Source: JAAFJM01 sp964529175
GTDB lineage: Bacteria > Bacteroidota > Bacteroidia > UKL13-3
Direction of reading: 5' to 3'
Assembly (NCBI GenBank): GCA_964529175.1
Contig: CAZGVO010000002.1
Location: 62,001 to 126,000 of the forward strand
DNA length: 64,000 nt
Part shown: positions 23,318-32,614 of the stretch, one piece after another
Position numbering within the stretch: the stretch's first letter is position 1
Layout: every line of letters starts with the position of its first letter
Translations under genes and position numbers: made by a program
Notes under the pieces: generated by a model
What the model was told of the DNA's origin: nothing
Database searches by the model: none
Seen by the model: the letters and a program-made list of their open reading frames with translations, nothing else

Positions 23318-24733
23318 ATGAATAAAAAAGAACTTCTGTATGTTCAAATTGCAAATACCATTGAGCATCAAATAAAAGTTGGTGTTTTAAAGGTGGGTGA
23401 TAAACTACCTTCATTAAGATCTATATCAAATGATAAAGATGTTAGTATCAGTACAAGCCAACAAGCTTATTTTGAACTAGAAAGCAGAGGCCTAATAGAA
23501 TCAAGGCCACAATCAGGTTATTACGTTTCGTTTGCACATAAAAATTTTCATAATTTACCTTCAGTTAGCCAACCATTAATGGCAAAAAAAAGTGATAAGG
23601 TGGAAGATATTATGACTGCTGTTGTTCAAAATTTTGAAAGAGCTGAAATTTACTTATCAAGTGCAAGTTTGGCTCCTGAACTTGTTCCAATTGCAAAGTT
23701 GAATAAGTCGGTTATTGCTGCTACTAGGTCGTTAAAAGATAGTGGGGTTGGATATAGCAAAATTGGAAGTGTAAAGTTGAAAACACAAATAGCAAAACGC
23801 TCACTTTCATGGGGAGGGAAATTACAAGCAGAAGATATTATTACTACAGGTGGAAGTATTGATTCCATTTCATTTTGTTTGCTTTCCTTAACCAAGCGTG
23901 GCGATACCATTGTAGTTGAAAGTCCAGTTTATTTTGGAATTTTACGATTGGCCCAAAGCCTTGGACTACATGTGATAGAATTGCCAACACACCCAATAAC
24001 AGGAATTGAGGTGGGGGCTTTAAAAAAAGTAATAGAAAAAAAGAATATTAAATTGTGTATTCTCATTACTAACTTTAGTAATCCTATGGGTAGCTGTATG
24101 CCCGATGAAAATAAAAAAGAGGTAGTGAGGTTAATGGAAAAGCACAATATCCCTTTGATAGAGGATGATTTATATGCTGATTTGTATTATGGTAAACATC
24201 GTCCAACATCATGTAAAACCTACGATGAAAGTGGAATTGTATTATGGTGTGGTTCATTTTCTAAAACACTTGTTTCTGGCTATAGGGTAGGCTGGGTAGC
24301 TCCGGGTAAATTCAAGGAACAAATAGAACGAACCAAATTATTTCACTCCATGTATAGCAGCACTATTACGCACGAGGCTATTGGGAACTTTTTAGAAGTT
24401 GGGAGATATGAAGACCACTTGAGAAAAACCAGACAAATCCTACATCGTAATTCACTTCAATTTTTAAGATGCATTAGCGAATATTTTCCCGATGATACTA
24501 AGGTTACTCGTCCTCAAGGTAGCATGAATTTATGGGTGGAATTGGGAAAACAAAAAGATGCACTTGAACTATATAATAAAGCTATAGTAAAGAAAATTAG
24601 CATCACCCCAGGTAGAATGTACACTTTACAAAATCAGTATAATAATTGCTTTAAATTAAGCTATGGAATGCATTGGAACGAAAAAGTTGAAAACTCATTG
24701 AAAATACTAGGTGAACTAGTAATGTCAAAATAA
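23318..24733 (+). CDS. MocR/PdxR-type regulator: GntR winged helix fused to aminotransferase
   Basis: 471 residues from ATG 23318; the TTG at 23294 would add eight residues that are not needed. Residues 1-72 form a GntR winged helix (YVQIANTIEHQIKVGVLKVGDKLPSLRSIS, VSISTSQQAYFELESRGLIESRPQSGYYV). The rest is a fold-type I aminotransferase domain with the PLP lysine K316 in GSFSKTLVSGYRVGW. MocR proteins sense PLP adducts or amino acids. The divergent LysE-family exporter is the likely target. It ends five bases from the convergent glycosyltransferase gene without a visible terminator. Confidence 0.9.
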   Translation: MNKKELLYVQIANTIEHQIKVGVLKVGDKLPSLRSISNDKDVSISTSQQAYFELESRGLIESRPQSGYYVSFAHKNFHNLPSVSQPLMAKKSDKVEDIMTAVVQNFERAEIYLSSASLAPELVPIAKLNKSVIAATRSLKDSGVGYSKIGSVKLKTQIAKRSLSWGGKLQAEDIITTGGSIDSISFCLLSLTKRGDTIVVESPVYFGILRLAQSLGLHVIELPTHPITGIEVGALKKVIEKKNIKLCILITNFSNPMGSCMPDENKKEVVRLMEKHNIPLIEDDLYADLYYGKHRPTSCKTYDESGIVLWCGSFSKTLVSGYRVGWVAPGKFKEQIERTKLFHSMYSSTITHEAIGNFLEVGRYEDHLRKTRQILHRNSLQFLRCISEYFPDDTKVTRPQGSMNLWVELGKQKDALELYNKAIVKKISITPGRMYTLQNQYNNCFKLSYGMHWNEKVENSLKILGELVMSK

Positions 24734-24738
24734 AGATT

Positions 24739-25485
24739 TTAGGAAAGTTTACTCAATTTTTTATACTTAAAATAAACTTCTTTGGCGGTAAGTTTGGCTA
24801 TTATATAACCATATTTACCGTCTAAAAAACCAAGTTTAAAAATATAATCGCGTAAAAACCTGAATAGGGGACTGAACAAAATTTTAAATAGGGACGATTT
24901 TTTTCCTTTGGCATAGTAAGCCTTGGCAGCTATGGTCGAAAAGTAATCTACTTTGCCTTCATGTTGCGCTACCGAAGTATAACTCCAATGTAATATTTTA
25001 CCTTCAAGCAATGTTATTTTGGCATTGTCGTCCATTTCAAATTTATCGTGCGGATTCATGCCGCCCCATTTGCCTTTGCGGCTATCCCATAAGCGAAGTT
25101 TTAAATCGCTTTTCCAAGCACCATGGTTTATCCATTGTCCGCAGTAGTTATTATGCCTGTTTATAATATACCCATCAGCTATTTTACTACTATTTTTTAA
25201 AGTAATAATTTCTTGTTTTAGATTTTCGTCAATGGCTTCATCGGCATCAAGCGAAAGGATAAAAGGATATTGCGCTTTGCTGATGGCAAAGTTTTTTTGT
25301 TCAATATGTCCTAAAAATTTTTGTAAAATAACCCTTGCACCTAATTCTTTTGCCAGTTCTGCTGTATTATCAGTACTGTAAGAGTCAATCACAATTATAT
25401 CATCTGCAATGGCTTTAACCGAGTTAATGCATCGCTCAATGTTTTGTGATTCGTTATAAGTTATAATGGCTACACTTAAATTCAT
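24739..25485 (-). CDS. Family 2 glycosyltransferase, WaaE/KdtX-like
   Basis: 248 residues with the GT2 start LSVAIITYNESQNIERCINSV, IDSYSTDNT, and the metal-binding motif LSLDADEAI (D80-A-D82). The motif GAWKSDLKLRLWDSRKGKWGG and a C-terminal segment matching small lipopolysaccharide-core glucosyltransferases (WaaE group) suggest addition of a sugar to lipid A core or another surface glycan. It is six bases from the next glycosyltransferase gene and acts in the cytoplasm at the inner membrane. Confidence 0.87.
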   Translation of the reverse strand: MNLSVAIITYNESQNIERCINSVKAIADDIIVIDSYSTDNTAELAKELGARVILQKFLGHIEQKNFAISKAQYPFILSLDADEAIDENLKQEIITLKNSSKIADGYIINRHNNYCGQWINHGAWKSDLKLRLWDSRKGKWGGMNPHDKFEMDDNAKITLLEGKILHWSYTSVAQHEGKVDYFSTIAAKAYYAKGKKSSLFKILFSPLFRFLRDYIFKLGFLDGKYGYIIAKLTAKEVYFKYKKLSKLS

Positions 25486-25491
25486 GGTTAC

Positions 25492-26391
25492 TTATTTGGC
25501 TATCCACCAAGCTCTCAATTTGGCGCTTAAGTAAAAAATATCTTTGGTAAATTTAAGGGTAGTGTCATGGTTAAATACATTGCCTAACAACAATACATTT
25601 TTATAAAAATACGATGATGGCAACTTCCACTTGGCAGCAAACTGTTTACGTCCATCATTTTTTTGAACACGTCCAGTGCTTTTACTTTGAAAATGATATA
25701 CCAAACTATTGCCCAAACCTTTAAAATTACGCACACCAGCTTGCCAAAGTTTCATTGAAAAATCGGGGTCACTATACATTCCAGGGCTAAACTCTTCGCT
25801 ATAACCATTTACTTGATTAAACAAACTAATATGCACCAAACTTGGCGGCCAGCTTGCTCCAAACCAATCGTAGTGTTTTAGTTTTGATACAAAAGTAAGG
25901 AGTTCTTTTTCTTTAAAATTGTCGGGCGAATTACCAAAATCGAAAGGAGCAATGGCACATTTATTACCACTATCCTTAGGCTCTATCATAGTGCCACTAA
26001 AATACCATAAATGATTGTTTTGTAATTGCACTTCGTTCCATAATACTTCATCCCATTGAGGGCATACATACATATCATCGTTTAAAAATAATATATAATC
26101 AGTTTTGGCTAAAGTAGCCATGGCATTCATGGCATAACAAACACCTGCATTTTCAGCTGAATAAGTATAATCTAACTGTTGGGTTTTTATCCATGCTAAA
26201 GTGCCATCTGTTCCTTCATTTACATGAATAATTATTTGATGGTTATAAGTAGAATTTTTTTTAATGGCCGCTAGGCAAAATTGTAACATAGCCAAGTTAT
26301 TCCAACTAGGAATTACAATGCTAAATTTTGCGTCACTAAGTGTTTGCGAAGCAGGATTAAAAGTAATATTTGGCTTTGGAAAAGCTTGCAT
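25492..26391 (-). CDS. Family 2 glycosyltransferase
   Basis: 299 residues of the GT-A fold: FSIVIPSWNNLAMLQFCLAAI, an acceptor-side HVNEGTDGT, and LFLNDDMYV (N104-D105-D106) in place of the usual DxD. The segment YSAENAGVCYAMN is typical of rhamnosyl- or galactofuranosyl-type GT2 enzymes. Together with the downstream WaaE-like gene it probably decorates a surface glycan. A hairpin terminator at 26481-26511 separates it from the oxygenase gene upstream. Confidence 0.86.
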   Translation of the reverse strand: MQAFPKPNITFNPASQTLSDAKFSIVIPSWNNLAMLQFCLAAIKKNSTYNHQIIIHVNEGTDGTLAWIKTQQLDYTYSAENAGVCYAMNAMATLAKTDYILFLNDDMYVCPQWDEVLWNEVQLQNNHLWYFSGTMIEPKDSGNKCAIAPFDFGNSPDNFKEKELLTFVSKLKHYDWFGASWPPSLVHISLFNQVNGYSEEFSPGMYSDPDFSMKLWQAGVRNFKGLGNSLVYHFQSKSTGRVQKNDGRKQFAAKWKLPSSYFYKNVLLLGNVFNHDTTLKFTKDIFYLSAKLRAWWIAK

Positions 26392-26480
26392 TTATTTGAT
26401 GGTGTTCGGTAAAACTTTACGCTTAATGGTTTGATTATAAGTTTAATACAAAAATTTGATTATCAATTGATTATAATTTA

Positions 26481-26511
26481 TAAGCTCTGTATAACAAAAA
26501 CACAGAGCTTA
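26481..26511 (-). terminator. Hairpin terminator after the oxygenase gene
   Basis: TAAGCTCTGT (26481-26490) pairs perfectly with ACAGAGCTTA (26502-26511). Flanking AATTTA/TAAATT extends the pairing with a three-base bulge. It sits 17 bases beyond the stop of the minus-strand oxygenase gene. Confidence 0.7.
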
Positions 26512-26528
26512 TTATAAATTGAGTATCA

Positions 26529-27479
26529 TTATTTTTTCAATCCAATTTCGCGTAAGCGTTCGTTTAAATATTCGCCAGCACTTATTGGTTCATAATGCAA
26601 TTGATAACTGCTAGTTACACAACTTTCTAAACAATCTAAGCGCATTTCGCTGCGTGGGTGTAAAAAGAAAGGAATACTAAAACGGCTAGTTCCCCATTTT
26701 TCTCTTGGCGGATTTACCACACGGTGAGTAGTCGATTTTAGTTTATTGTTGGTTAAACGTTGTAACATATCGCCTACGTTAACTACCAATTGCTCTGGCA
26801 ATGCAGTAATAGCCACCCATTCGCCTTGTTTGTTTAATACCTCTAAACCCTCAGCACTAGCGCCCATTAACAAAGTTATGAGGTTAATATCTTCGTGTTC
26901 AGCAGCTCTTACTGCGCTTTTAGGTTCACTTGTTATTGGCGGATAATGAATAGGGCGTAAAATAGAATTGCCATTTTTTATTTTTGCATCAAAATAAAAT
27001 TCATCTAAACCCAAATATAATGCAATGGCACGCAACATGTGTTTGCCAGTTTCTTCTAATTGTTTGTATGCTTTTATTCCATATTCGTTAAAAGCAGGTA
27101 GCTCAGGTACAAATATGTTTTCAGGGTATTCGCTTCTAATTGGATCATCGCCTTCTACCGTTTGACCAAAATGCCAAAATTCTTTTAAATCGCCTTCGCT
27201 GCGGCCTTTGGCGTGTTCTTTTCCAAAACCCACATAACCTCTTTGTCCAGCTATTTCAGGGTCTTCAAATGTTACTTTTTTTTCTAATGGTAAGTTAAAA
27301 AAGTTTTGGACTTGTTGGTATAAAGTACTCGAAGTATCGTCAGTTAATAAATGTCCTTTAACGGCCACAAAGCCTATTTCTTCATAAGCTCTGCCAAGTT
27401 CTTGCACAAATTTTTCTTTGCGCTGGGCATCGCCACTTAAAAAGTCGTTTAAATCAATTGAGGGAATTCCTGCTTCCAT
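26529..27479 (-). CDS. Isopenicillin-N-synthase-like Fe(II)/2-oxoglutarate oxygenase
   Basis: 316 residues from ATG 27479 (MEAGIPSIDL is the family start; the upstream TTG is unlikely). The DIOX_N part (IPSIDLNDFL ... GFVAVKGH) is followed by a 2OG-Fe(II) domain with iron ligands H195-x-D197 and H252, and the 2-oxoglutarate-binding R266-F-S268. Bacterial members hydroxylate or desaturate small molecules; this non-plant group is widespread and mostly uncharacterised. The gene stands alone between terminators. Confidence 0.88.
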   Translation of the reverse strand: MEAGIPSIDLNDFLSGDAQRKEKFVQELGRAYEEIGFVAVKGHLLTDDTSSTLYQQVQNFFNLPLEKKVTFEDPEIAGQRGYVGFGKEHAKGRSEGDLKEFWHFGQTVEGDDPIRSEYPENIFVPELPAFNEYGIKAYKQLEETGKHMLRAIALYLGLDEFYFDAKIKNGNSILRPIHYPPITSEPKSAVRAAEHEDINLITLLMGASAEGLEVLNKQGEWVAITALPEQLVVNVGDMLQRLTNNKLKSTTHRVVNPPREKWGTSRFSIPFFLHPRSEMRLDCLESCVTSSYQLHYEPISAGEYLNERLREIGLKK

Positions 27480-27561
27480 AGTTGTAAAAATTATAGAATG
27501 CAAGTATAGTAAATATGCAGCAATTTAAAGGCGGTTTGCAGCCATAAAATGTTTTATGGAT

Positions 27562-29304
27562 TTATCTGCTTACCATATCAAAGGCTTCGTCAGGTATTTC
27601 GTTAATATCTAAAATTAAAAATCCATCTAACGAATTGTTAAATTTAGGGTCCACATTAAAGGCAATTATTTTTCCTTTTAACTTCAAATATTTTTTTACC
27701 AATACTGGAATTTTGGCATGATTGGTTTCAATGTCGCCAATTAAATTGTCCAATAACTTAATATCATCCATGTGTTTTTCAAGCAATAGTTTTTTGTCTT
27801 CGCCTTTAAATTTATACTTGAATTTTTTACGAGGTTTTACCATTTTCGATAAAGCTCTATCAAAATGATTGTGCCTAATATAAGCTACCAATAAATCTTT
27901 AGACAGATTTGAAAATTCACCACTAATGCTTACTGGGCCAATCATGTAATTATAGCGGCCCTTGTTTTGTTTTAAAAATTCGTTTATACCTTTCCAAAGT
28001 AACATTAAACTCAAAGGTTTGCGTTGGTAATCTAATGCTACAAACGAACGACCCAATTCTATACTTTCTTTTAAAATAGGGGCAAAAGGTTTTTTAAGTT
28101 TGAATAATTGATTTAGGTAAAATCCTTTTTTACCAAACTGCTTAAAAAGTTCATCACCCAAACCCAAGCGGTAAGAACCTACAATTTTATTTTCGGCCGA
28201 ATCCCAAATAAATAAATGTTTGTAGTATAAATCAAACTCATCGGTATCAAAACTGCGGTTGGTACCTTCACCAACAGCTCTAAATGTAATTTCGCGTAGC
28301 CTTGTTATTTCTTTTAATACAGCAGGAATGCTGTAAGCATTGCTTATGTAAACTTCAAAATTTTCGTGTTTGTAAACACAATCCTCGGCTATGTTTTTTA
28401 TATTATTAACTATTTCATCTAAAGGTGTTTCGTCAATAATAGGCCTTGGTCTAATTAATCGATTGAGGTTAATATTGAAGAATTTCTTTACTTCAAAACC
28501 AGAGCCTAAGGCATAAGTTTTAGCCCTAACATAACGTAATAATTCATCGCTATTTTCAAACTCGGCTAATGATTTTGCTAAAATGGGTTTGCCAATTCTA
28601 ACTTTAACTTTTTGTTTTTTATTAAATAACTCCGAAGGTAATTTAACAGTTCGTAAGCTTGGATTTATTAAGCCTAACAAATTGAATGCAAGGCTGTTAT
28701 GTCCACTAAAATAAATTGGTAAAACTTTGATATTGGCCCTTTGAATAATTTTGCCAATGGTTGGGTCCCATTTTTTATCGGTTATTTTTAGGGTATTTAA
28801 ACTCAATGCAGAAACTTCACCAGCCGGAAAAATACCGATAGGATGCTCTTTTACATAACCCAAAAGTGTTTTTAAACCTTGCACATTCATGGTGCTATTT
28901 TTGGCGTTATCAAAAGGATTAACAGCAATAATATTTTCTTTTAATGGTGGAATTTGTTGTAATAAATAATTGGCTAATACTTTTGTATCAGGCCTTATTT
29001 TATTTAAAATAGAAATCATTATTAAACCATCAATGCCGCCATAAGGATGGTTGGCTATGGCTATAAAAGGTTCGGTTTTTGGTATGTTTTTTAAATCTTC
29101 TGCATCTACTTCATAATCAATGCCTAATTCAGCAAGCATTTTATCGGTAAATTCAAAACTTTGTAATTCAGAATAGGGGCTGTAAGCTTCGTTAATTTTA
29201 TCAAGCTTAAGCAGTTTCATTATTGCGGGAGCAATTAAACTAATATGCAGTTTTTCCAATTTTAAAGCTTTGGCTACATCTTGTTCGTTTATTAATTCGC
29301 TCAT
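27562..29304 (-). CDS. olsF: Bifunctional acyltransferase (PlsC-type + OlsB-type), OlsF-like
   Basis: 580 residues in two parts. About 1-280 form a lysophospholipid-acyltransferase domain (IANHPYGGIDGL with H86 and D92; GIFPAGEVSAL). About 300-560 form a GNAT-like N-acyltransferase domain of the OlsB/hemolysin type (EITRLREITFRAVGEGT, FDLYYKHLFIWD, IVGSYRLGLGDE, ELGRSFVALDYQRKP, MIGPVSIS). Such fusions, described as OlsF, make ornithine or related aminolipids from an amino acid and two acyl groups. In Bacteroidota the product may be an ornithine, glycine or serine-glycine lipid; this cannot be read from the sequence. It should act at the inner face of the cytoplasmic membrane. Confidence 0.82.
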   Translation of the reverse strand: MSELINEQDVAKALKLEKLHISLIAPAIMKLLKLDKINEAYSPYSELQSFEFTDKMLAELGIDYEVDAEDLKNIPKTEPFIAIANHPYGGIDGLIMISILNKIRPDTKVLANYLLQQIPPLKENIIAVNPFDNAKNSTMNVQGLKTLLGYVKEHPIGIFPAGEVSALSLNTLKITDKKWDPTIGKIIQRANIKVLPIYFSGHNSLAFNLLGLINPSLRTVKLPSELFNKKQKVKVRIGKPILAKSLAEFENSDELLRYVRAKTYALGSGFEVKKFFNINLNRLIRPRPIIDETPLDEIVNNIKNIAEDCVYKHENFEVYISNAYSIPAVLKEITRLREITFRAVGEGTNRSFDTDEFDLYYKHLFIWDSAENKIVGSYRLGLGDELFKQFGKKGFYLNQLFKLKKPFAPILKESIELGRSFVALDYQRKPLSLMLLWKGINEFLKQNKGRYNYMIGPVSISGEFSNLSKDLLVAYIRHNHFDRALSKMVKPRKKFKYKFKGEDKKLLLEKHMDDIKLLDNLIGDIETNHAKIPVLVKKYLKLKGKIIAFNVDPKFNNSLDGFLILDINEIPDEAFDMVSR

Positions 29305-29408
29305 AGTTTGTTAAGTATTTTTATAAAACTCAAAACTAAGCAATTTAATTATTTAGTAATATCAACTTATTGTTAAGCGGTATTATTCACATTTAATTAG
29401 TTGAAAAA

Positions 29409-30089
29409 ATGTACATATCAATCATTTTAATAAGTTCATTTTCGCAGTTCTTGAATTTTTTAACTCCATATCGTTTTATAGCCATTGAAGGTAATATAGG
29501 TGCTGGTAAAAGCACTTTGGCTAATATGTTGGCTAACAGCTTAAATGCTAAAAAAATTATGGAAGAATTTGAAGATAATTCATTTCTGCCCAAATTTTAC
29601 GAGAACAAAGCCAGGTATGCATTTCCGCTCGAAATGAGTTTTTTAGCTGCTAGGTTTAATCAACTAAAAAAGCATTTGGTAGAAGAAAACTTGTTTGGTG
29701 AACCCATTATAAGCGATTATATTTTTGCTAAATGCTTGTTGTTTTCGCAAAATACTTTGGACGATGACGAGTATAAACTTTACCGCCAAATGTTCGAAAT
29801 TATCAATTTTCAAATTCCTCAGCCCGATTTATTGGTTTACTTGCATTCGCCTATTGAAAAACTGCAATGGAATATTTTAAACCGCGGCCGAGTGTATGAA
29901 CGAAAAATGGAAGATAGTTACTTAAAAGGCTTGCAAGAAACGTATTTCAAATACTTACATAGTCAACAAAATGCACGTGTTTTGGTAGTTAATTGCGCAG
30001 CACTCGATTTTGTAAATAAACCAACCGATTACGAATTTTTATTAGAGTTAGTGTGTAAGCAATATCCAGTTGGAATAACTTATTTATAA
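29409..30089 (+). CDS. Deoxynucleoside kinase
   Basis: A P-loop kinase of the dCK/dGK family: FIAIEGNIGAGKSTLA (Walker A 28-35), MEEFEDNSFLPKFYENKARYAFPLEMSFLAARF, the DYIFAKCL motif and the LID arginines in NRGRVYERKMEDSYL. It phosphorylates deoxynucleosides in the salvage pathway. The N-terminus is about 20 residues longer than in the family; the first 20 residues (MYISIILISSFSQFLNFLTP) look odd, and no other ATG precedes the P-loop, so the true start could be an alternative codon such as the TTG near 29451. A strong terminator follows at once. Confidence 0.87.
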   Translation: MYISIILISSFSQFLNFLTPYRFIAIEGNIGAGKSTLANMLANSLNAKKIMEEFEDNSFLPKFYENKARYAFPLEMSFLAARFNQLKKHLVEENLFGEPIISDYIFAKCLLFSQNTLDDDEYKLYRQMFEIINFQIPQPDLLVYLHSPIEKLQWNILNRGRVYERKMEDSYLKGLQETYFKYLHSQQNARVLVVNCAALDFVNKPTDYEFLLELVCKQYPVGITYL

Positions 30090-30090
30090 A

Positions 30091-30114
30091 AAAAGCCCAC
30101 TTTTGTGGGCTTTT
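30091..30114. terminator. Bidirectional terminator
   Basis: AAAAGCCCAC (30091-30100) pairs perfectly with GTGGGCTTTT (30105-30114) around a TTTT loop, with A and T runs on both sides. It sits between the 3-prime ends of the kinase gene and the convergent T9SS-cargo gene. Confidence 0.9.
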
Positions 30115-30118
30115 ATAT

Positions 30119-31753
30119 TTATTGTTTTAAGATTTTACCTGTTATGTTTTGATTATTTGCTGTACTTATTTTATAAAAATAAATGCCATTAGCCCAATCA
30201 GTTGAGTTGACGCTAATATTACTTGTAGGTTTAGTAAAATCCGTTTGGAAAACTTGTTTTCCCGTTAATGAATAAATGGAAAGTGTTGCTATTTTTCCGT
30301 TGCTCATTTCAAAGTTGAAAATATTTTCGGTACTGGGATTGGGGTAAACATCTACTTGGCTATTTGCCAGTTTATTAATAGTGGGAATGCCACTTTTTAA
30401 ATTGCCAAAAGTATCTAACTGCAAAACATATGGGGTCCAATATTCTAAGTTGTTAACCAAACCTTTGTATTCAGAGCCAACTAAAAAAATACTGTTTTGA
30501 CTTAAGTTGATGTTTGTAAATATAATATTCGGAAGATTTTTTACCCTTTTGCTCCATATTAAATTTAGTTCATTGTCAAATTTACTTACTACTAAATAAT
30601 ATTTATACGTATAAGATATTGGCTCTGCTTGCATGGTATCTATATGTTTTGTTCTGCAGGCATAAACATTGAAAACATATATATGATTAGTTTTACTAAT
30701 AGCAATTCTATATCCTCTGCTATTGCTTAAAAAATCACCTTCTAACTCTATTTCTTTTATTAATTCCCAATCTACTATAATATTCTTTTTACCCACAGTA
30801 TAATATTTTGAATTTAAACTGAAAATATTAATCGGGTCATAAATTCTTGATTTCGACATAATAGATGTTAATGTCGAATCTACTGGAATACCATAGTCAG
30901 AGCCTGTAACTAAAAATTTATTATTGGTTGCTGCTAACGATACACTAAGTAAATTTGGAAATGCGAAATTACTATCTGTTTTATCTGTGTTTCTTATTGG
31001 ATGACTGATAAAGCCCTTTAAAACCAAATTGCTATCAAAGGTTTGTAAGGATATGGCTGTTCCGTTTTGAGGTTTTTTAGAAACAATTATATCTCCTGAA
31101 TTGAAGGGGCTTAACACCATACCATTAATTGGCTCGTTTAAACCATTTGATAAATTCTCTTGAAGCATTTTTTTAATTTTTAGTTCCGAGTCAACCAAAA
31201 TTATATACGATTTGTGGTTAATATATGCACCACTTTTTAAAACAATGTATTTTTCAACTGCCATCCAATAATCCCCATTTTCAAGCTTTAATAAGTAATT
31301 AAGCCATAAAAAACTCTCACTTGTATCCGTTTTTGAGTTTCCAAAATCCAATATTTTTTGGCTTACTAAATTAAGTTCAAAATCGTATTTGTTTATAAAA
31401 ATTCCGTATGAACTATCTTTATTATACGAACCATAAACTTCTAAATTATTTAGGCTATCAATAAATAAATAGGTGCTTAGATGGCCACTTTTAATACCAT
31501 TACTACTATCACTAAAAACATCCAATTGTTTTATTATTTCGCCTTTATTGCTGTGCTTAGAAATTAAGTATTTTTGGGGAAGATTATATGAAGTATCTAA
31601 TTTGGTTAATATGGAGCACAACAAATTTGATTGATTAAATTGTTGGGTAGCATAAACACTTCCCCAAAAAGTTAAGTTGCTAAAAATATTTTGTGTAGCT
31701 CCCCATTTTGAAAATGTAAAAAGCAATAAAAAGATAAGTACTTTGTTTTTCAT
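30119..31753 (-). CDS. T9SS-exported protein of unknown function
   Basis: 544 residues: a signal peptide (MKNKVLIFLLLFTFSKWGATQ), a long beta-rich region with repeated strand-turn units, and a type IX sorting domain in the last 75 residues (VDVYPNPSTENIFNF, LSIYSLTGKQVF, WANGIYFYKIS ... ITGKILKQ). The repeats (for example FDNELNLIWSKRV and YDFELNLVSQKIL) look like a propeller of the type found in secreted Bacteroidota proteins, but no enzyme motif is seen. It should be exported across the outer membrane by the machinery that includes PorZ and PorQ, both encoded in this window. Confidence 0.78.
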   Translation of the reverse strand: MKNKVLIFLLLFTFSKWGATQNIFSNLTFWGSVYATQQFNQSNLLCSILTKLDTSYNLPQKYLISKHSNKGEIIKQLDVFSDSSNGIKSGHLSTYLFIDSLNNLEVYGSYNKDSSYGIFINKYDFELNLVSQKILDFGNSKTDTSESFLWLNYLLKLENGDYWMAVEKYIVLKSGAYINHKSYIILVDSELKIKKMLQENLSNGLNEPINGMVLSPFNSGDIIVSKKPQNGTAISLQTFDSNLVLKGFISHPIRNTDKTDSNFAFPNLLSVSLAATNNKFLVTGSDYGIPVDSTLTSIMSKSRIYDPINIFSLNSKYYTVGKKNIIVDWELIKEIELEGDFLSNSRGYRIAISKTNHIYVFNVYACRTKHIDTMQAEPISYTYKYYLVVSKFDNELNLIWSKRVKNLPNIIFTNINLSQNSIFLVGSEYKGLVNNLEYWTPYVLQLDTFGNLKSGIPTINKLANSQVDVYPNPSTENIFNFEMSNGKIATLSIYSLTGKQVFQTDFTKPTSNISVNSTDWANGIYFYKISTANNQNITGKILKQ

Positions 31754-31882
31754 GCAGCTTATAAGGTTTAAAATTTAGCCAATTTGTTTTTATTTGGCAT
31801 AAATATTTAAAACAAAATTAATTATTAAAGCTGCTGTTTAAGCAATCGCCTTTCACAAGATTAAACACAAATGCTAATTACT

Positions 31883-32533
31883 TTATAAAAAAGTAGGCAT
31901 AGGTGTTTCAATTAAAATAGGTTCTTTTTTTACAGGGTGTATAAAACTTAAACTGAAAGAGTGCAGGCAAATGCTGCCATTTCGGTTTGGTGTTTGTGCT
32001 CCATATTTTACATCTCCGGCTATGCTGCAACCAATGTAGGCCAATTGTGCTCTAATTTGGTGTTTTCTGCCGGTTAATAATTTTATTTTGAGCCAACTAA
32101 ATTTGCCATCTTTTTTTAATAGTGTATATTCTAATTGTGCTTTGGTAGCTTTGGTTACTTCTTCATCAAAGGCCTTGGTAAAGTTTTTATTTTCATCTCT
32201 GCGCAGCCAATGTGTAAGTAAGCCTTTAGCGCTTGGAGGTGTATTATGAACTTTGGCTATATAATGTTTTTCTACCTCACGTTTTTGGAAAATTTCGTTC
32301 ATGCGTACCAAGGCTTTGCTGCTTTTGGCAAATAAAACCAAACCGCTTACGGGCATATCAATCCTATGAATTACACCTAAATATACCTCACCTGGTTTAT
32401 TTTCGTTAACCTTTATGTATTGTTTTACTTCCTCTTCTAAACTTTTAGGTTTGTTAGGCTCAGGCTGAACTGTTTGTCCACTTTGTTTTAAAGCAGCTAT
32501 TAAGTGATTGTCTTCGTATAGGATTTGAACCAT
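31883..32533 (-). CDS. RluA-family RNA pseudouridine synthase
   Basis: 216 residues. The catalytic aspartate is D59 in GVIHRIDMPVSGL, followed by AKSSKALVRMNEIF. The conserved C-terminal motif is KLLTGRKHQIRAQLAYIG and then DVKYG. There is no S4 domain, so it belongs to the short RluA/TruC-like group. It converts uridine to pseudouridine in rRNA or tRNA; the exact target cannot be named. Confidence 0.9.
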   Translation of the reverse strand: MVQILYEDNHLIAALKQSGQTVQPEPNKPKSLEEEVKQYIKVNENKPGEVYLGVIHRIDMPVSGLVLFAKSSKALVRMNEIFQKREVEKHYIAKVHNTPPSAKGLLTHWLRRDENKNFTKAFDEEVTKATKAQLEYTLLKKDGKFSWLKIKLLTGRKHQIRAQLAYIGCSIAGDVKYGAQTPNRNGSICLHSFSLSFIHPVKKEPILIETPMPTFL

Positions 32534-32614
32534 TTTTTGATTTAACGATTTTTGATTTGGAGATTTGTTGATTAAAAAAATTAGAAAGATTTAAAGATTA
32601 AAAGGTTGATTTAA

